The position numbers and the translations under genes are program-made. Under the pieces are notes generated by a model. That model was given only the letters and a program-made list of their open reading frames with translations. It did no database searches and was not told the DNA's origin. 64,000 nucleotides of DNA from NCBI GenBank assembly GCA_964640995.1, contig CAZXJJ010000001.1:434001-498000 (forward strand), written 5' to 3'. The number at the start of each line of letters is the position of its first letter. Position 1 is the first letter of the stretch. Positions 42,763 to 50,134 of this stretch are shown one piece after another. The stretch is from JAAYUH01 sp964640995. Its GTDB lineage: Bacteria; Caldisericota; Caldisericia; B22-G15.

Positions 42763-43656
42763 CTAAATAACTCCTTCTAAATTTTCCTCAAAGAAGCAAA
42801 GTCCTGTTGTACCAGGTCCTGGATGAGCACCAATTGTTGTTCCCATAATTCTTGTAATAATTTCTCCTTTATAACCTGTTATTTCTCTAAAATATTCAAT
42901 TAAAAATAGTTGATCATCTGGACAATCAGCATGAGGAGAGCCAACATAGAGATGATCCAAACTTTTTATATTTTCTTTTGCAAGTTCTGCAATTCTTATA
43001 AGAGATTTTTTCCTTCCCCTAACTTTTTCAAGTGGTTCAACCTCACCATCTCTAACTTGCATAATTGGTTTAAGATTCATAATGTTTCCAAGAAAAGCGC
43101 TCCCTTTTCCTAATCTTCCACCAAGATAGAAGAAATAGAGATCTTCAACAGTGAAGAAAGTAAAAGTTTTGTCTCTTATAATCAAAAGTTTTTTTAATAT
43201 TTCATTGAAAGATAACGCACATTTTTTAATCATTTTTGCTGCCATAATTTGTTGTATTCCTTCACCTAAAGTAGCAGATTTTGTATCGAAAATTTCAACT
43301 CTAACATCTGGATATTTCTTTTTCATCTCATCCTTTGCAAGTTGTGCAGATTGGTTGCTTCCACTGAACTTTGAAGATAAAGTCATAACAAGAATATTGT
43401 TATAACCTTGACTTACAAGTTCTTCCATTGGTTTAAGATAATCTTCCATGTTTGGTTGAGAAGTTCTTGGATGTTTCTTCTTCTCTCTCATTATTTTAAA
43501 GAAATCTTCTGGTGTTAAAGTTACGTTTTCTTTATAAACAACATTTTCTTCTCCCTCAAAATAAAGATAAAATGGTACTTCAACTATGTTATACTCTTTA
43601 ACAATTTCTCTTGGTATGTCCCCAGCAGTATCAACAATTAATCCTATCTTTTCCAT
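42763..43656 (-). CDS. DegV-family fatty-acid-binding protein (FakB-like), copy 1
   Basis: 297 residues. IGLIVDTAGDIPREIVKEYN, the PRTSQPNMEDYLKPM loop, LSSKFSGSNQSAQLA, FYLGGRLGKGSAFLGNIMNLKPI and AHPGPGTTGLC are DegV signatures. DegV proteins (FakB) bind a fatty acid and present it to the FakA kinase. A good SD (AGGAGG) precedes the ATG. A second DegV gene lies next to fakA at 61172, so this copy likely gives a different acyl-chain specificity. Confidence 0.92.
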   Translation of the reverse strand: MEKIGLIVDTAGDIPREIVKEYNIVEVPFYLYFEGEENVVYKENVTLTPEDFFKIMREKKKHPRTSQPNMEDYLKPMEELVSQGYNNILVMTLSSKFSGSNQSAQLAKDEMKKKYPDVRVEIFDTKSATLGEGIQQIMAAKMIKKCALSFNEILKKLLIIRDKTFTFFTVEDLYFFYLGGRLGKGSAFLGNIMNLKPIMQVRDGEVEPLEKVRGRKKSLIRIAELAKENIKSLDHLYVGSPHADCPDDQLFLIEYFREITGYKGEIITRIMGTTIGAHPGPGTTGLCFFEENLEGVI

Positions 43657-43706
43657 ATCTCCTCCTTTTTTAAAATAATAGATTCATTTTATTATTTATT
43701 AGTTAC

Positions 43707-43716
43707 ATTATATAAT
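43707..43716. promoter_or_regulatory. symmetric -10 region between DegV and DUF362 genes
   Basis: ATTATATAAT is a palindrome that reads TATAAT on the plus strand (43711-43716) and on the minus strand (43712-43707). The plus start ATG 43723 is 6 nt after the box with no SD. The minus gene has a ~44-nt leader with an SD. Confidence 0.55.
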
Positions 43717-43722
43717 TAAAAC

Positions 43723-44796
43723 ATGGAAAAGACAAAGGTTTATTTAAAGAAGAGTGACTTATCAACAATTCCTAATTTTTTAGATGAAACATTTAATTTT
43801 TTTAAGGATAAAACTTTTTTAGAAGGCGAAAGAGTTCTATTATATTTTGATGGGTTTTATGATAGAAAATTAAATACATCAACATACCCAGATGAAAATT
43901 TTATAAAAGGTTTAATCGAGAAACTTCTTAATTTTGGTGTCCAGTTAAGAGTTGGGGTTTCAGTTGTTGAATATCTTCCTGAAAATATTTATTCCATTTT
44001 AAAATCATTACCGATTGAGGTTGTCTCATTTATGAGAGAGGGATTTGTTAAAGTACAGCATAAAAAAATAGTCATTGGACCAGTTAGAAGAGGAACAGAG
44101 CATACACATAGAAGAGTTTTAAGCAAACTATATCTTCCTGAATCATATTTTTGGGCAAATTCTTTAGTTTCAATATCAAAGATAAAACTTCACCCATTTT
44201 ATATTTTTGAAGGTGCAACTATTGGAATTTTATCTTTAACCCCGTCTTACACAAAAGTTGAATCCCTCTTCTATGGAGCAAACTTAACAATTCTTGGCGA
44301 AGCACTTTCTGAGTTAATTTCAATTATAAATGAAAAAATAAAACTCATTTTTCTTGAAGGTCTCACAATTTTTGAAGGAGATGAGATAAGAGGAAACAGA
44401 AAAGATTTAAATGTTCTTTTATCTTCAAATGATATTCTTTCAATTGATTCTGTTGCATCAGTTCTTGTTGGTTTGAGACCAAAAGAAAACCCAATTTTTA
44501 ATTCATTGTCTTTAAGAAACTTAGGAGAAAACAAATTAACCAACATTGAGATAAGAGGAGATAAATTTGATAGTTTAATTAAAAAGATAAAAAAACCAAC
44601 TAAAAGAAAATCTTCTTTATTTGGTAAAAATAAATTTTATATAGATAAAAATTTATGCACAGATTGTGAAATTTGTACTGAAATTTGTCCAACTTCCTGT
44701 ATTGATTTATCAAATCATTCAATAGATATTAAAAGATGTATCTCCTGCTTCGAATGTTTTTTGAGATGCCCGGAACATGCAATTAATGTTAAATAA
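43723..44796 (+). CDS. DUF362 protein with C-terminal 4Fe-4S ferredoxin
   Basis: 357 residues. The first ~290 residues follow the DUF362 pattern (PVRRGTEHTHRRVLSKLYLP, SLVSISKIKLHPF, LIFLEGLTIFEGDE, SSNDILSIDSVASVLVG). Residues about 305-357 carry two tetracysteine motifs, CTDCEICTEICPTSC and CISCFECFLRCP. Role unknown; this class occurs in anaerobes and probably transfers electrons. TATAAT ends 6 nt before the ATG and no SD is seen, so the message may be leaderless. Confidence 0.88.
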   Translation: MEKTKVYLKKSDLSTIPNFLDETFNFFKDKTFLEGERVLLYFDGFYDRKLNTSTYPDENFIKGLIEKLLNFGVQLRVGVSVVEYLPENIYSILKSLPIEVVSFMREGFVKVQHKKIVIGPVRRGTEHTHRRVLSKLYLPESYFWANSLVSISKIKLHPFYIFEGATIGILSLTPSYTKVESLFYGANLTILGEALSELISIINEKIKLIFLEGLTIFEGDEIRGNRKDLNVLLSSNDILSIDSVASVLVGLRPKENPIFNSLSLRNLGENKLTNIEIRGDKFDSLIKKIKKPTKRKSSLFGKNKFYIDKNLCTDCEICTEICPTSCIDLSNHSIDIKRCISCFECFLRCPEHAINVK

Positions 44797-45217
44797 AATT
44801 AAGTCTCTTTTTTTTCATAATAATAGTATCATCACGAAAATTTCTTTCAAGATTAAATAAAATTTTAAAAAGCTCTTTTTTTAAAACAGAACCAAATATA
44901 ATCCAAAAAACTAAATTATTAAGAGAATTGACCTGAATATACCTGAAATATAACCAGAAAATTCCTAAATTTTTTACAAGAAAAGCACTGATTTTATTGA
45001 AAAATTTTTTATAGTAATTTAAAAAACATTTTAGATAAATAAATTTCAATTATTCATAAAAATTAATAATTTTAATTTTTCTATTATTAATTTATAATAC
45101 AATTTAACTAAGCATCAAATGAAACTTAAATTTTTTTAAGCTTTTTGTAAATTTCAAAAAAACAATCATTGATGTTTAGATAATTTTAATTTATAGGTGA
45201 TAATGTCACTTATGTAA
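44797..45217 (-). other. 421-bp interval without a clear gene; possible remnant of a membrane subunit
   Basis: No intact gene is recognised. On the minus strand an 86-codon frame (44789-45049, TTG start) encodes a segment with a loosely NuoL/Mrp-antiporter-like end pattern (FLVKNLGIFWLYFRYIQVNS and FWIIFGSVL). Just upstream a broken FFEIYKKLKK fragment occurs. This could be the tail of a lost proton-translocating subunit, but the match is weak and several stops lie between. Confidence 0.25.
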
Positions 45218-45985
45218 TCAATCATAATACCATTTGAAGGTGAAAATTGAAATAGAAAAGCATATTATCATAATCAAAATGATTACTATAAAATCAAGTG
45301 TTAAATTTAAATTGAGTTTTATCCATGAGATATCACTATTAAGCCAAGTTCTTTTGAATAAGTCAACTATGTAAGTTAAAGGGAGAAATTTTGACATATT
45401 TAACATAAATTTCGGGAAATTTTCAATTGGAATAGTGGAGCCAGATAAGAAAAGCATTGGAAAATAAATTATATAAGCAAGAGTATTTGCTGTTCTCGGG
45501 TTTGATATTAAACTTGCAATTATAAAACCAATAGAAAAAAGTGAAAGTGTTGCCAAAACAAAAGATATTCCAAATAAAAATACATTACCATAGAATTTTA
45601 AATCAAAAACAATCTTTCCTACTAAATATAAAAGAATAAATCCTATTAAAGTTAAAATGAAATTTACAACTATTTGAGAAATTATTACATAAATTGGTTT
45701 AAGTGTAGTTGCCATATATCTTTTTAATATTTTTTTATCTCTATATTCAACAAGAGTTAATGGTAAACTCATAATTCCATTAACAGCAAGGATAACACCC
45801 AGGTAGGAGGGAACTAAAACATCAACTGAACCAAAACCTCCAAAATATTGAGTTGGTTTATTTCCATAAATTCCTCCCATCATCAAAATTATTGCAATAG
45901 GAAAAATAATTGAGAAGAAAACAACTATAAAATCTCTTAAAAGCAATTTAAAATCTATTTTTATTAATTCATAGAGAGTCTTCAT
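45218..45985 (-). CDS. ABC-2 type exporter permease
   Basis: 255 residues, six-helix ABC-2 membrane domain. FKLLLRDFIVVFFSIIFPIAI at the N terminus, then segments such as YLGVILAVNGIMSLPLTLVE, FLFGISFVLATLSLFSIGF, TANTLAYIIYFPMLFLSGST (the ABC-2 signature region) and PLTYIVDLFKRTW are typical. Forms an exporter with the ATPase gene it overlaps by 4 nt. Substrate is unknown; such pairs often export drugs or peptides. Confidence 0.92.
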   Translation of the reverse strand: MKTLYELIKIDFKLLLRDFIVVFFSIIFPIAIILMMGGIYGNKPTQYFGGFGSVDVLVPSYLGVILAVNGIMSLPLTLVEYRDKKILKRYMATTLKPIYVIISQIVVNFILTLIGFILLYLVGKIVFDLKFYGNVFLFGISFVLATLSLFSIGFIIASLISNPRTANTLAYIIYFPMLFLSGSTIPIENFPKFMLNMSKFLPLTYIVDLFKRTWLNSDISWIKLNLNLTLDFIVIILIMIICFSISIFTFKWYYD

Positions 45986-46899
45986 TGTTTAACCTTCTCA
46001 TAAACCTTTCCAGTTAAAGAAAGGTAAGTATCTTCAAGATTTGGTTTTTTGGTTCTTAAATTTTTGAAACTTATTTTATTTGAATACAAAAATTCAACAA
46101 CATTTCTTAAAAAATTTTCTCCTTTTCCAAAAAGAGTAATTTCTCCATTTTGAGAAATAAATTTAGTTAAACCTTTTATTTGGTTTAATTTTTCCAAATC
46201 AGAAAGATCTCCCTCAAAGGTTATAACCTCATCAAGATTACTCATTTTTATTAAATTTTCTGGAGTATCAAGTGCCAAAATTTTTCCTTTATCAATTATT
46301 GCAACTCTATCACACAAAATTTCTGCCTCTTCCATATAATGAGTTGTTAAAAATATAGTTTTGCCTTCTTTCTTTAAATCTAAAATAAATTTCCACATAT
46401 CTCTTCTTGCCTTAGGATCAAGTCCAGTTGTTAATTCATCTAGAAAAACAATTTCTGGGTCTGGAATTAGAGCAAGAATAATTGAAAGTTTTTGTCTTTG
46501 ACCTCCAGAAAGGTCTGAAACAAAACTATTTTTAAAATTTTTTAAATCAAACTTTTCCAATAACTCTTCATAATCAATTGTTTTTTCATAAAACGAGGAA
46601 AAGAGTTTCAGTATCTCCCAAACTTTAATTTTATCTTGATATCTTGTCTCCTGAAGTTGAACACTTATTCTTCTATAAAGAACCTCTCTTTTTTCATATG
46701 GATTAATTCCGAGAACTTTTATTTCTCCTGAAGTTGGTTTTCTTAATCCTTCAATACATTCTATTGTTGTTGTTTTACCTGCTCCATTTGGACCAACCAT
46801 TCCAAAAACTTCACCTTGTATAACAGTGAAACTTACTCCATCAACAGCTTTAATTTCTCCATAATACTTTTTTAAATTTAAAACTTCAACTACTTCCAT
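45982..46899 (-). CDS. ABC exporter ATPase
   Basis: 305 residues. Walker A GPNGAGKTTTIECIEGL, Q-loop VQLQETRYQDK, signature LSGGQRQKLSIILALI, Walker B IVFLDELTTGLDPKARR (Glu-Leu in place of the usual Glu-Pro), H-loop LTTHYMEEAEIL. The C-terminal extension (KPNLEDTYLSLTGK) marks the drug/ABC-2 exporter type. It is divergent from a winged-helix regulator gene; a 20-bp palindrome upstream of this start may be its operator. Confidence 0.95.
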   Translation of the reverse strand: MEVVEVLNLKKYYGEIKAVDGVSFTVIQGEVFGMVGPNGAGKTTTIECIEGLRKPTSGEIKVLGINPYEKREVLYRRISVQLQETRYQDKIKVWEILKLFSSFYEKTIDYEELLEKFDLKNFKNSFVSDLSGGQRQKLSIILALIPDPEIVFLDELTTGLDPKARRDMWKFILDLKKEGKTIFLTTHYMEEAEILCDRVAIIDKGKILALDTPENLIKMSNLDEVITFEGDLSDLEKLNQIKGLTKFISQNGEITLFGKGENFLRNVVEFLYSNKISFKNLRTKKPNLEDTYLSLTGKVYEKVKQ

Positions 46900-46911
46900 T
46901 TCTATATTTCC

Positions 46912-46931
46912 TTAATTTAAATTTAAATTAA
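46912..46931. promoter_or_regulatory. 20-bp perfect palindrome, candidate operator of the ABC exporter
   Basis: TTAATTTAAATTTAAATTAA is self-complementary over 20 bp. It lies 12-32 nt before the ATPase start, where the -10/start region of a minus-strand promoter with TTGACA at 46947-46942 would fall. Low complexity could produce it by chance, but length and position fit an operator. Confidence 0.5.
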
Positions 46932-46987
46932 TTTTTTCATTTGTCAAGAGACATAAAAACTTTTTTTAAAAATTAAATTTCATAGGG

Positions 46988-47016
46988 TTGACAAAAGTAA
47001 AAAAAACTAATAAAAT
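46988..47016 (+). promoter_or_regulatory. promoter of the winged-helix regulator gene
   Basis: Perfect TTGACA (46988-46993), 17-nt spacer, TAAAAT (47011-47016). The ATG at 47026 follows 9 nt after the -10 box, so the mRNA would have at most a ~3-nt leader. No SD is present. Confidence 0.75.
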
Positions 47017-47025
47017 AGATTTAAT

Positions 47026-47700
47026 ATGGAAAATTTTGATATTAAACTAACAGAAAGACAAAAAGATTTGATTAATTTTTTAAGTGAATATTTTAAGACT
47101 AACAAGTGGATTAATCCTTACATTCTTTCAAAAAAATTGGACATAAATCTTATAACTGCATATGAACATTTAAGAAATTTAAAAGAAAAGGGAGTTTTGA
47201 AGATAGAGTTTGCAAAAGAAGGTAAAGGGAGACCAAAATATTATTACACATTAACAACTCAAGGGAGAATTTTTCTTTATGGTACTAAAAAAATAGATGA
47301 ATATAAAAAATTCATAGAAGAGTTTGAGAATGCAAAATATGATGGAAAATTGAATGATTTTATAAAGGAAAAATTAAAAATTTTAGCATCAAAGACTATA
47401 AAACCATTAATTTATGTTGTTTTAGGATTTTTGATAATATCAACACTATTTTCAAATACAAAAGAGTTTGAAATCTTAAAAGAATTTCTTATTCTATCTT
47501 CAACATCAAAAATTTTGTTTTTGAGTTTTACATCTTACCTATTTTTCCTCTTGTCAAAATTTTATGATGATTTTAAAATGTTTGAATCAGATTGGGAAGA
47601 TATAAAACTTAATTTTATAAATTTAAAAGATGAAGAGAGAGAAGAGATTGTAAATTTGTTGATTGGTTATTTAAATGGAGGTGATAAAAATGAGTATTAA
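47026..47700 (+). CDS. membrane-anchored winged-helix transcriptional regulator
   Basis: 224 residues. The N-terminal ~90 residues form a winged helix: LTERQKDLINFLSEYFKTN, INPYILSKKLDINLITAYEH (recognition helix), GVLKIEFAKEGKGRPKYYYT (wing) and LTTQGRIFLYG. This resembles PadR/MarR-like repressors. A linker is followed by two hydrophobic segments, IKPLIYVVLGFLIISTLFS and SKILFLSFTSYLFFLLSKFY, which would anchor it in the membrane, an uncommon design. It is divergent from an ABC exporter and overlaps the radical SAM gene. It probably controls the exporter (inference). Confidence 0.8.
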   Translation: MENFDIKLTERQKDLINFLSEYFKTNKWINPYILSKKLDINLITAYEHLRNLKEKGVLKIEFAKEGKGRPKYYYTLTTQGRIFLYGTKKIDEYKKFIEEFENAKYDGKLNDFIKEKLKILASKTIKPLIYVVLGFLIISTLFSNTKEFEILKEFLILSSTSKILFLSFTSYLFFLLSKFYDDFKMFESDWEDIKLNFINLKDEEREEIVNLLIGYLNGGDKNEY

Positions 47701-49174
47701 ACAGGCCATTGCAGGTTACCTTGTTAAAAAAACTCTTCTTTATACAAAAAAGGACCCAGATAGAAATCTTGATAAGATTTTAGATTTTATGAAAGCAATA
47801 ACCCCAATAAAAGCATACAGAGAGCAAATTGAAGCAGCAAAAAACAACATCCACAAAGAAAATTACTGGAAATTAATTACAGGTGTAATTAAAAGAGTTG
47901 ATGATAAGATGCTTACAAGATTAGGTTATAACTTCTTTGTTAATACTCTTCTAATTGGTATGCAAAAAAACAATGAAGCTGAGAAAAAATATGGAGTTCC
48001 AGGACTTTTTACAATTCTAATTAGCCCAACAATGAGATGTAATTTAAGATGTATTGGTTGTTATGCAGGAGAATATACAAAAAAAGACGATTTACCAATT
48101 AAAGTTATTGACAAAATAATAACAGAAGGTAAACAACTAGGAACTTATCTATATACAATTCTTGGTGGAGAACCATTTATAAGAGAAGATATGTTTGAAA
48201 TTTATAAAAAGCATTCAGATTGTGCATTTCAAGTATTTACAAATGGGACCCTTTTAGATATAGAAATGGTTAAAAAAATTAAAGAAGTTGGTAATATTAT
48301 GCCAGTTTTAAGTATCGAAGGATTTGAAAAAGATACAGACGAGAGAAGAGGAAAGGGTGTATTCAAAAAACTAATGGATGCAATGGATCTATTGAGAGAA
48401 AATGGAATACTTTTTGGATATTCAACAACTTATACAAAATTAAATGCTGATACTGTAACAAGTAAAGAATTTCTTGATATGTTGATTGAAAAAGGTGCAT
48501 TCTGGGGTTGGTATTTCCTCTATATGCCAGTTGGAAGAGACCCATCAGCAGAACTCATGGCAACACCAGAACAGAGAAAGAAACTTGGTGAATTCATAAG
48601 ATGGGCAAGAGAAAATAAACCAATCTGGCCAATGGATTTCTGGAATGATGCTCCATTTGTTACTGGTTGCATTGCTGGTGGAAGAAGGTATGTTCATATT
48701 AATCATAAAGGTGAAGTTGAACCATGTATTTTCCTGCACTTCTCAGGAGGAAATGTAAAAGAAAAGTCTCTCATTGAGATTTTAAAATCGCCACTTTTTT
48801 CTTACATAAGAAAATTTCAACCATTCAACAAAAATTTGCTTATGCCATGTGAAATAATAGATGAACCTAAGGTTTTTAGATATATATATAACAAAACTAA
48901 ACCAAAAGCAACAGACCTTGATGCAGATTTAATTGTAACAGATGAAAAGCTTATGAATGATCTTGATATATATTCAAAAGAAGTTGCAAAAATGATGAAT
49001 GAAGTGTGGCAAAAAGAACCTATTTATGAGAAGTTAAGAGAAGCTGCAAGAAAAGCAATTGAAGCAAAGAAACAAAGATTAAATAAAGAAGCACTTGAGA
49101 AAAGAAAAAGATATGAAGAGATTTTAAAAAGAAAGATAAAGAAAGAAGATAGTTTAATAAAGGAACCAAAATAA
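47690..49174 (+). CDS. radical SAM enzyme of unknown substrate
   Basis: 494 residues from ATG 47690, fixed by GGAGGTGAT 4-5 nt upstream. The Cx3CxxC cluster motif is CNLRCIGCYAGEY (C117, C121, C124). GGEPFIREDM and VFTNGTLLD are the SAM-binding elements. Later GCIAGGRRYVHINHKGEVEPC supplies further Cys (auxiliary or SPASM-like). The C-terminal ~90 residues are highly charged and helical. Its substrate is not evident. It is translationally coupled to the regulator gene and is followed 13 nt later by a metallo-hydrolase gene. Confidence 0.88.
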   Translation: MSIKQAIAGYLVKKTLLYTKKDPDRNLDKILDFMKAITPIKAYREQIEAAKNNIHKENYWKLITGVIKRVDDKMLTRLGYNFFVNTLLIGMQKNNEAEKKYGVPGLFTILISPTMRCNLRCIGCYAGEYTKKDDLPIKVIDKIITEGKQLGTYLYTILGGEPFIREDMFEIYKKHSDCAFQVFTNGTLLDIEMVKKIKEVGNIMPVLSIEGFEKDTDERRGKGVFKKLMDAMDLLRENGILFGYSTTYTKLNADTVTSKEFLDMLIEKGAFWGWYFLYMPVGRDPSAELMATPEQRKKLGEFIRWARENKPIWPMDFWNDAPFVTGCIAGGRRYVHINHKGEVEPCIFLHFSGGNVKEKSLIEILKSPLFSYIRKFQPFNKNLLMPCEIIDEPKVFRYIYNKTKPKATDLDADLIVTDEKLMNDLDIYSKEVAKMMNEVWQKEPIYEKLREAARKAIEAKKQRLNKEALEKRKRYEEILKRKIKKEDSLIKEPK

Positions 49175-49187
49175 ATAAAGGTAATTT

Positions 49188-50057
49188 TTGGAATTAGTTA
49201 AGATAAAAGAAAGAATTTTTTACATACAAGATTCAACAAACTTACTTCTCTTTGAGGGAGGTTCTTCTTTTTGTTTGGTTGATGCACCTATTGATAAAGA
49301 TAAAGCAAAAAAGGTTAAAAAAATAATTGAAGAGAATAAATTTAATCTTAAAAATTTAATCTTAACTCACCACCATGCAGACCATATTGGTGGTAGCAAA
49401 TATTTAAAGGAGAGTTTAAATTTAAAAACCTATTCATCGCTCTCTGAAAAAATTTTCATTGAAAATCCAATTTTAGAACCAATATACCTTACCTTAGGCG
49501 GAAATCCATCATCAGAGTTTTTAAACAAATGGGTAATGTCAGAAGGAGTATTAATTGATGAGAATATATTTTCATTGAAAATCGAAAACTTTGAAATAAT
49601 TGATCTTTCTGGTCATTCAATTGGGATGGCTGGGATCTTAATAAATAAAGTTTTTTTCTCTTCTGATTCATTTTTTTCATCTGAAATTTTAGAAAAATAT
49701 ATTGTTCCTTATTTTCACTCATATCATAAATTTTTAGAGAAGATGGAAAAAATTAAAGAATTAGATTTTGATTTTATCTTACCTTCACATGGTAATTTAT
49801 ACAAAAAGAACGATGGATTAAAAGTAATTGATGAAAATATAAAAGTTTTAAATGAGATTAAAGAGAATGTATTAAAAATCATTAGAAATTTTGAAAACCT
49901 TGAAAATATTATTTTTCAACTAAATATAAATATTAATTCTTATGTTGTTGCAACACTTATTAAAAGTTCTATTTTAAATTTATTAAATGAGTTAAAAGAT
50001 AGGGGTGAGGTTGAAATCATAATAAAAAATGGGGTTATTTATTACAGAATTAAATAA
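49188..50057 (+). CDS. metallo-beta-lactamase-fold hydrolase
   Basis: 289 residues from a TTG start at 49188, with AAAGG upstream. THHHADHIGGSKYLKES is the zinc-binding HxHxDH motif, IDLSGHSIGMAGI carries the next His, FSSDSFF the Asp and PSHGNLY the last His. A C-terminal ~80-residue winged-helix-like extension follows. The reaction is unknown. It sits behind a radical SAM gene and precedes the second molybdenum hydroxylase operon by 77 nt with its own promoter. Confidence 0.88.
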   Translation: MELVKIKERIFYIQDSTNLLLFEGGSSFCLVDAPIDKDKAKKVKKIIEENKFNLKNLILTHHHADHIGGSKYLKESLNLKTYSSLSEKIFIENPILEPIYLTLGGNPSSEFLNKWVMSEGVLIDENIFSLKIENFEIIDLSGHSIGMAGILINKVFFSSDSFFSSEILEKYIVPYFHSYHKFLEKMEKIKELDFDFILPSHGNLYKKNDGLKVIDENIKVLNEIKENVLKIIRNFENLENIIFQLNININSYVVATLIKSSILNLLNELKDRGEVEIIIKNGVIYYRIK

Positions 50058-50085
50058 AAATTTTATTATATTATAAGTTAATTTA

Positions 50086-50114
50086 TTGAATTAATACAAA
50101 ATTAAAGTTAAAAT
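50086..50114 (+). promoter_or_regulatory. promoter of molybdenum hydroxylase operon 2
   Basis: TTGAAT (50086-50091), 17-nt spacer, TAAAAT (50109-50114); then GGGAGG and ATG 50135. A short leader of about 14 nt is expected, too small for a riboswitch. Confidence 0.65.
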
Positions 50115-50134
50115 AAATTTATAAGGGAGGTTTT

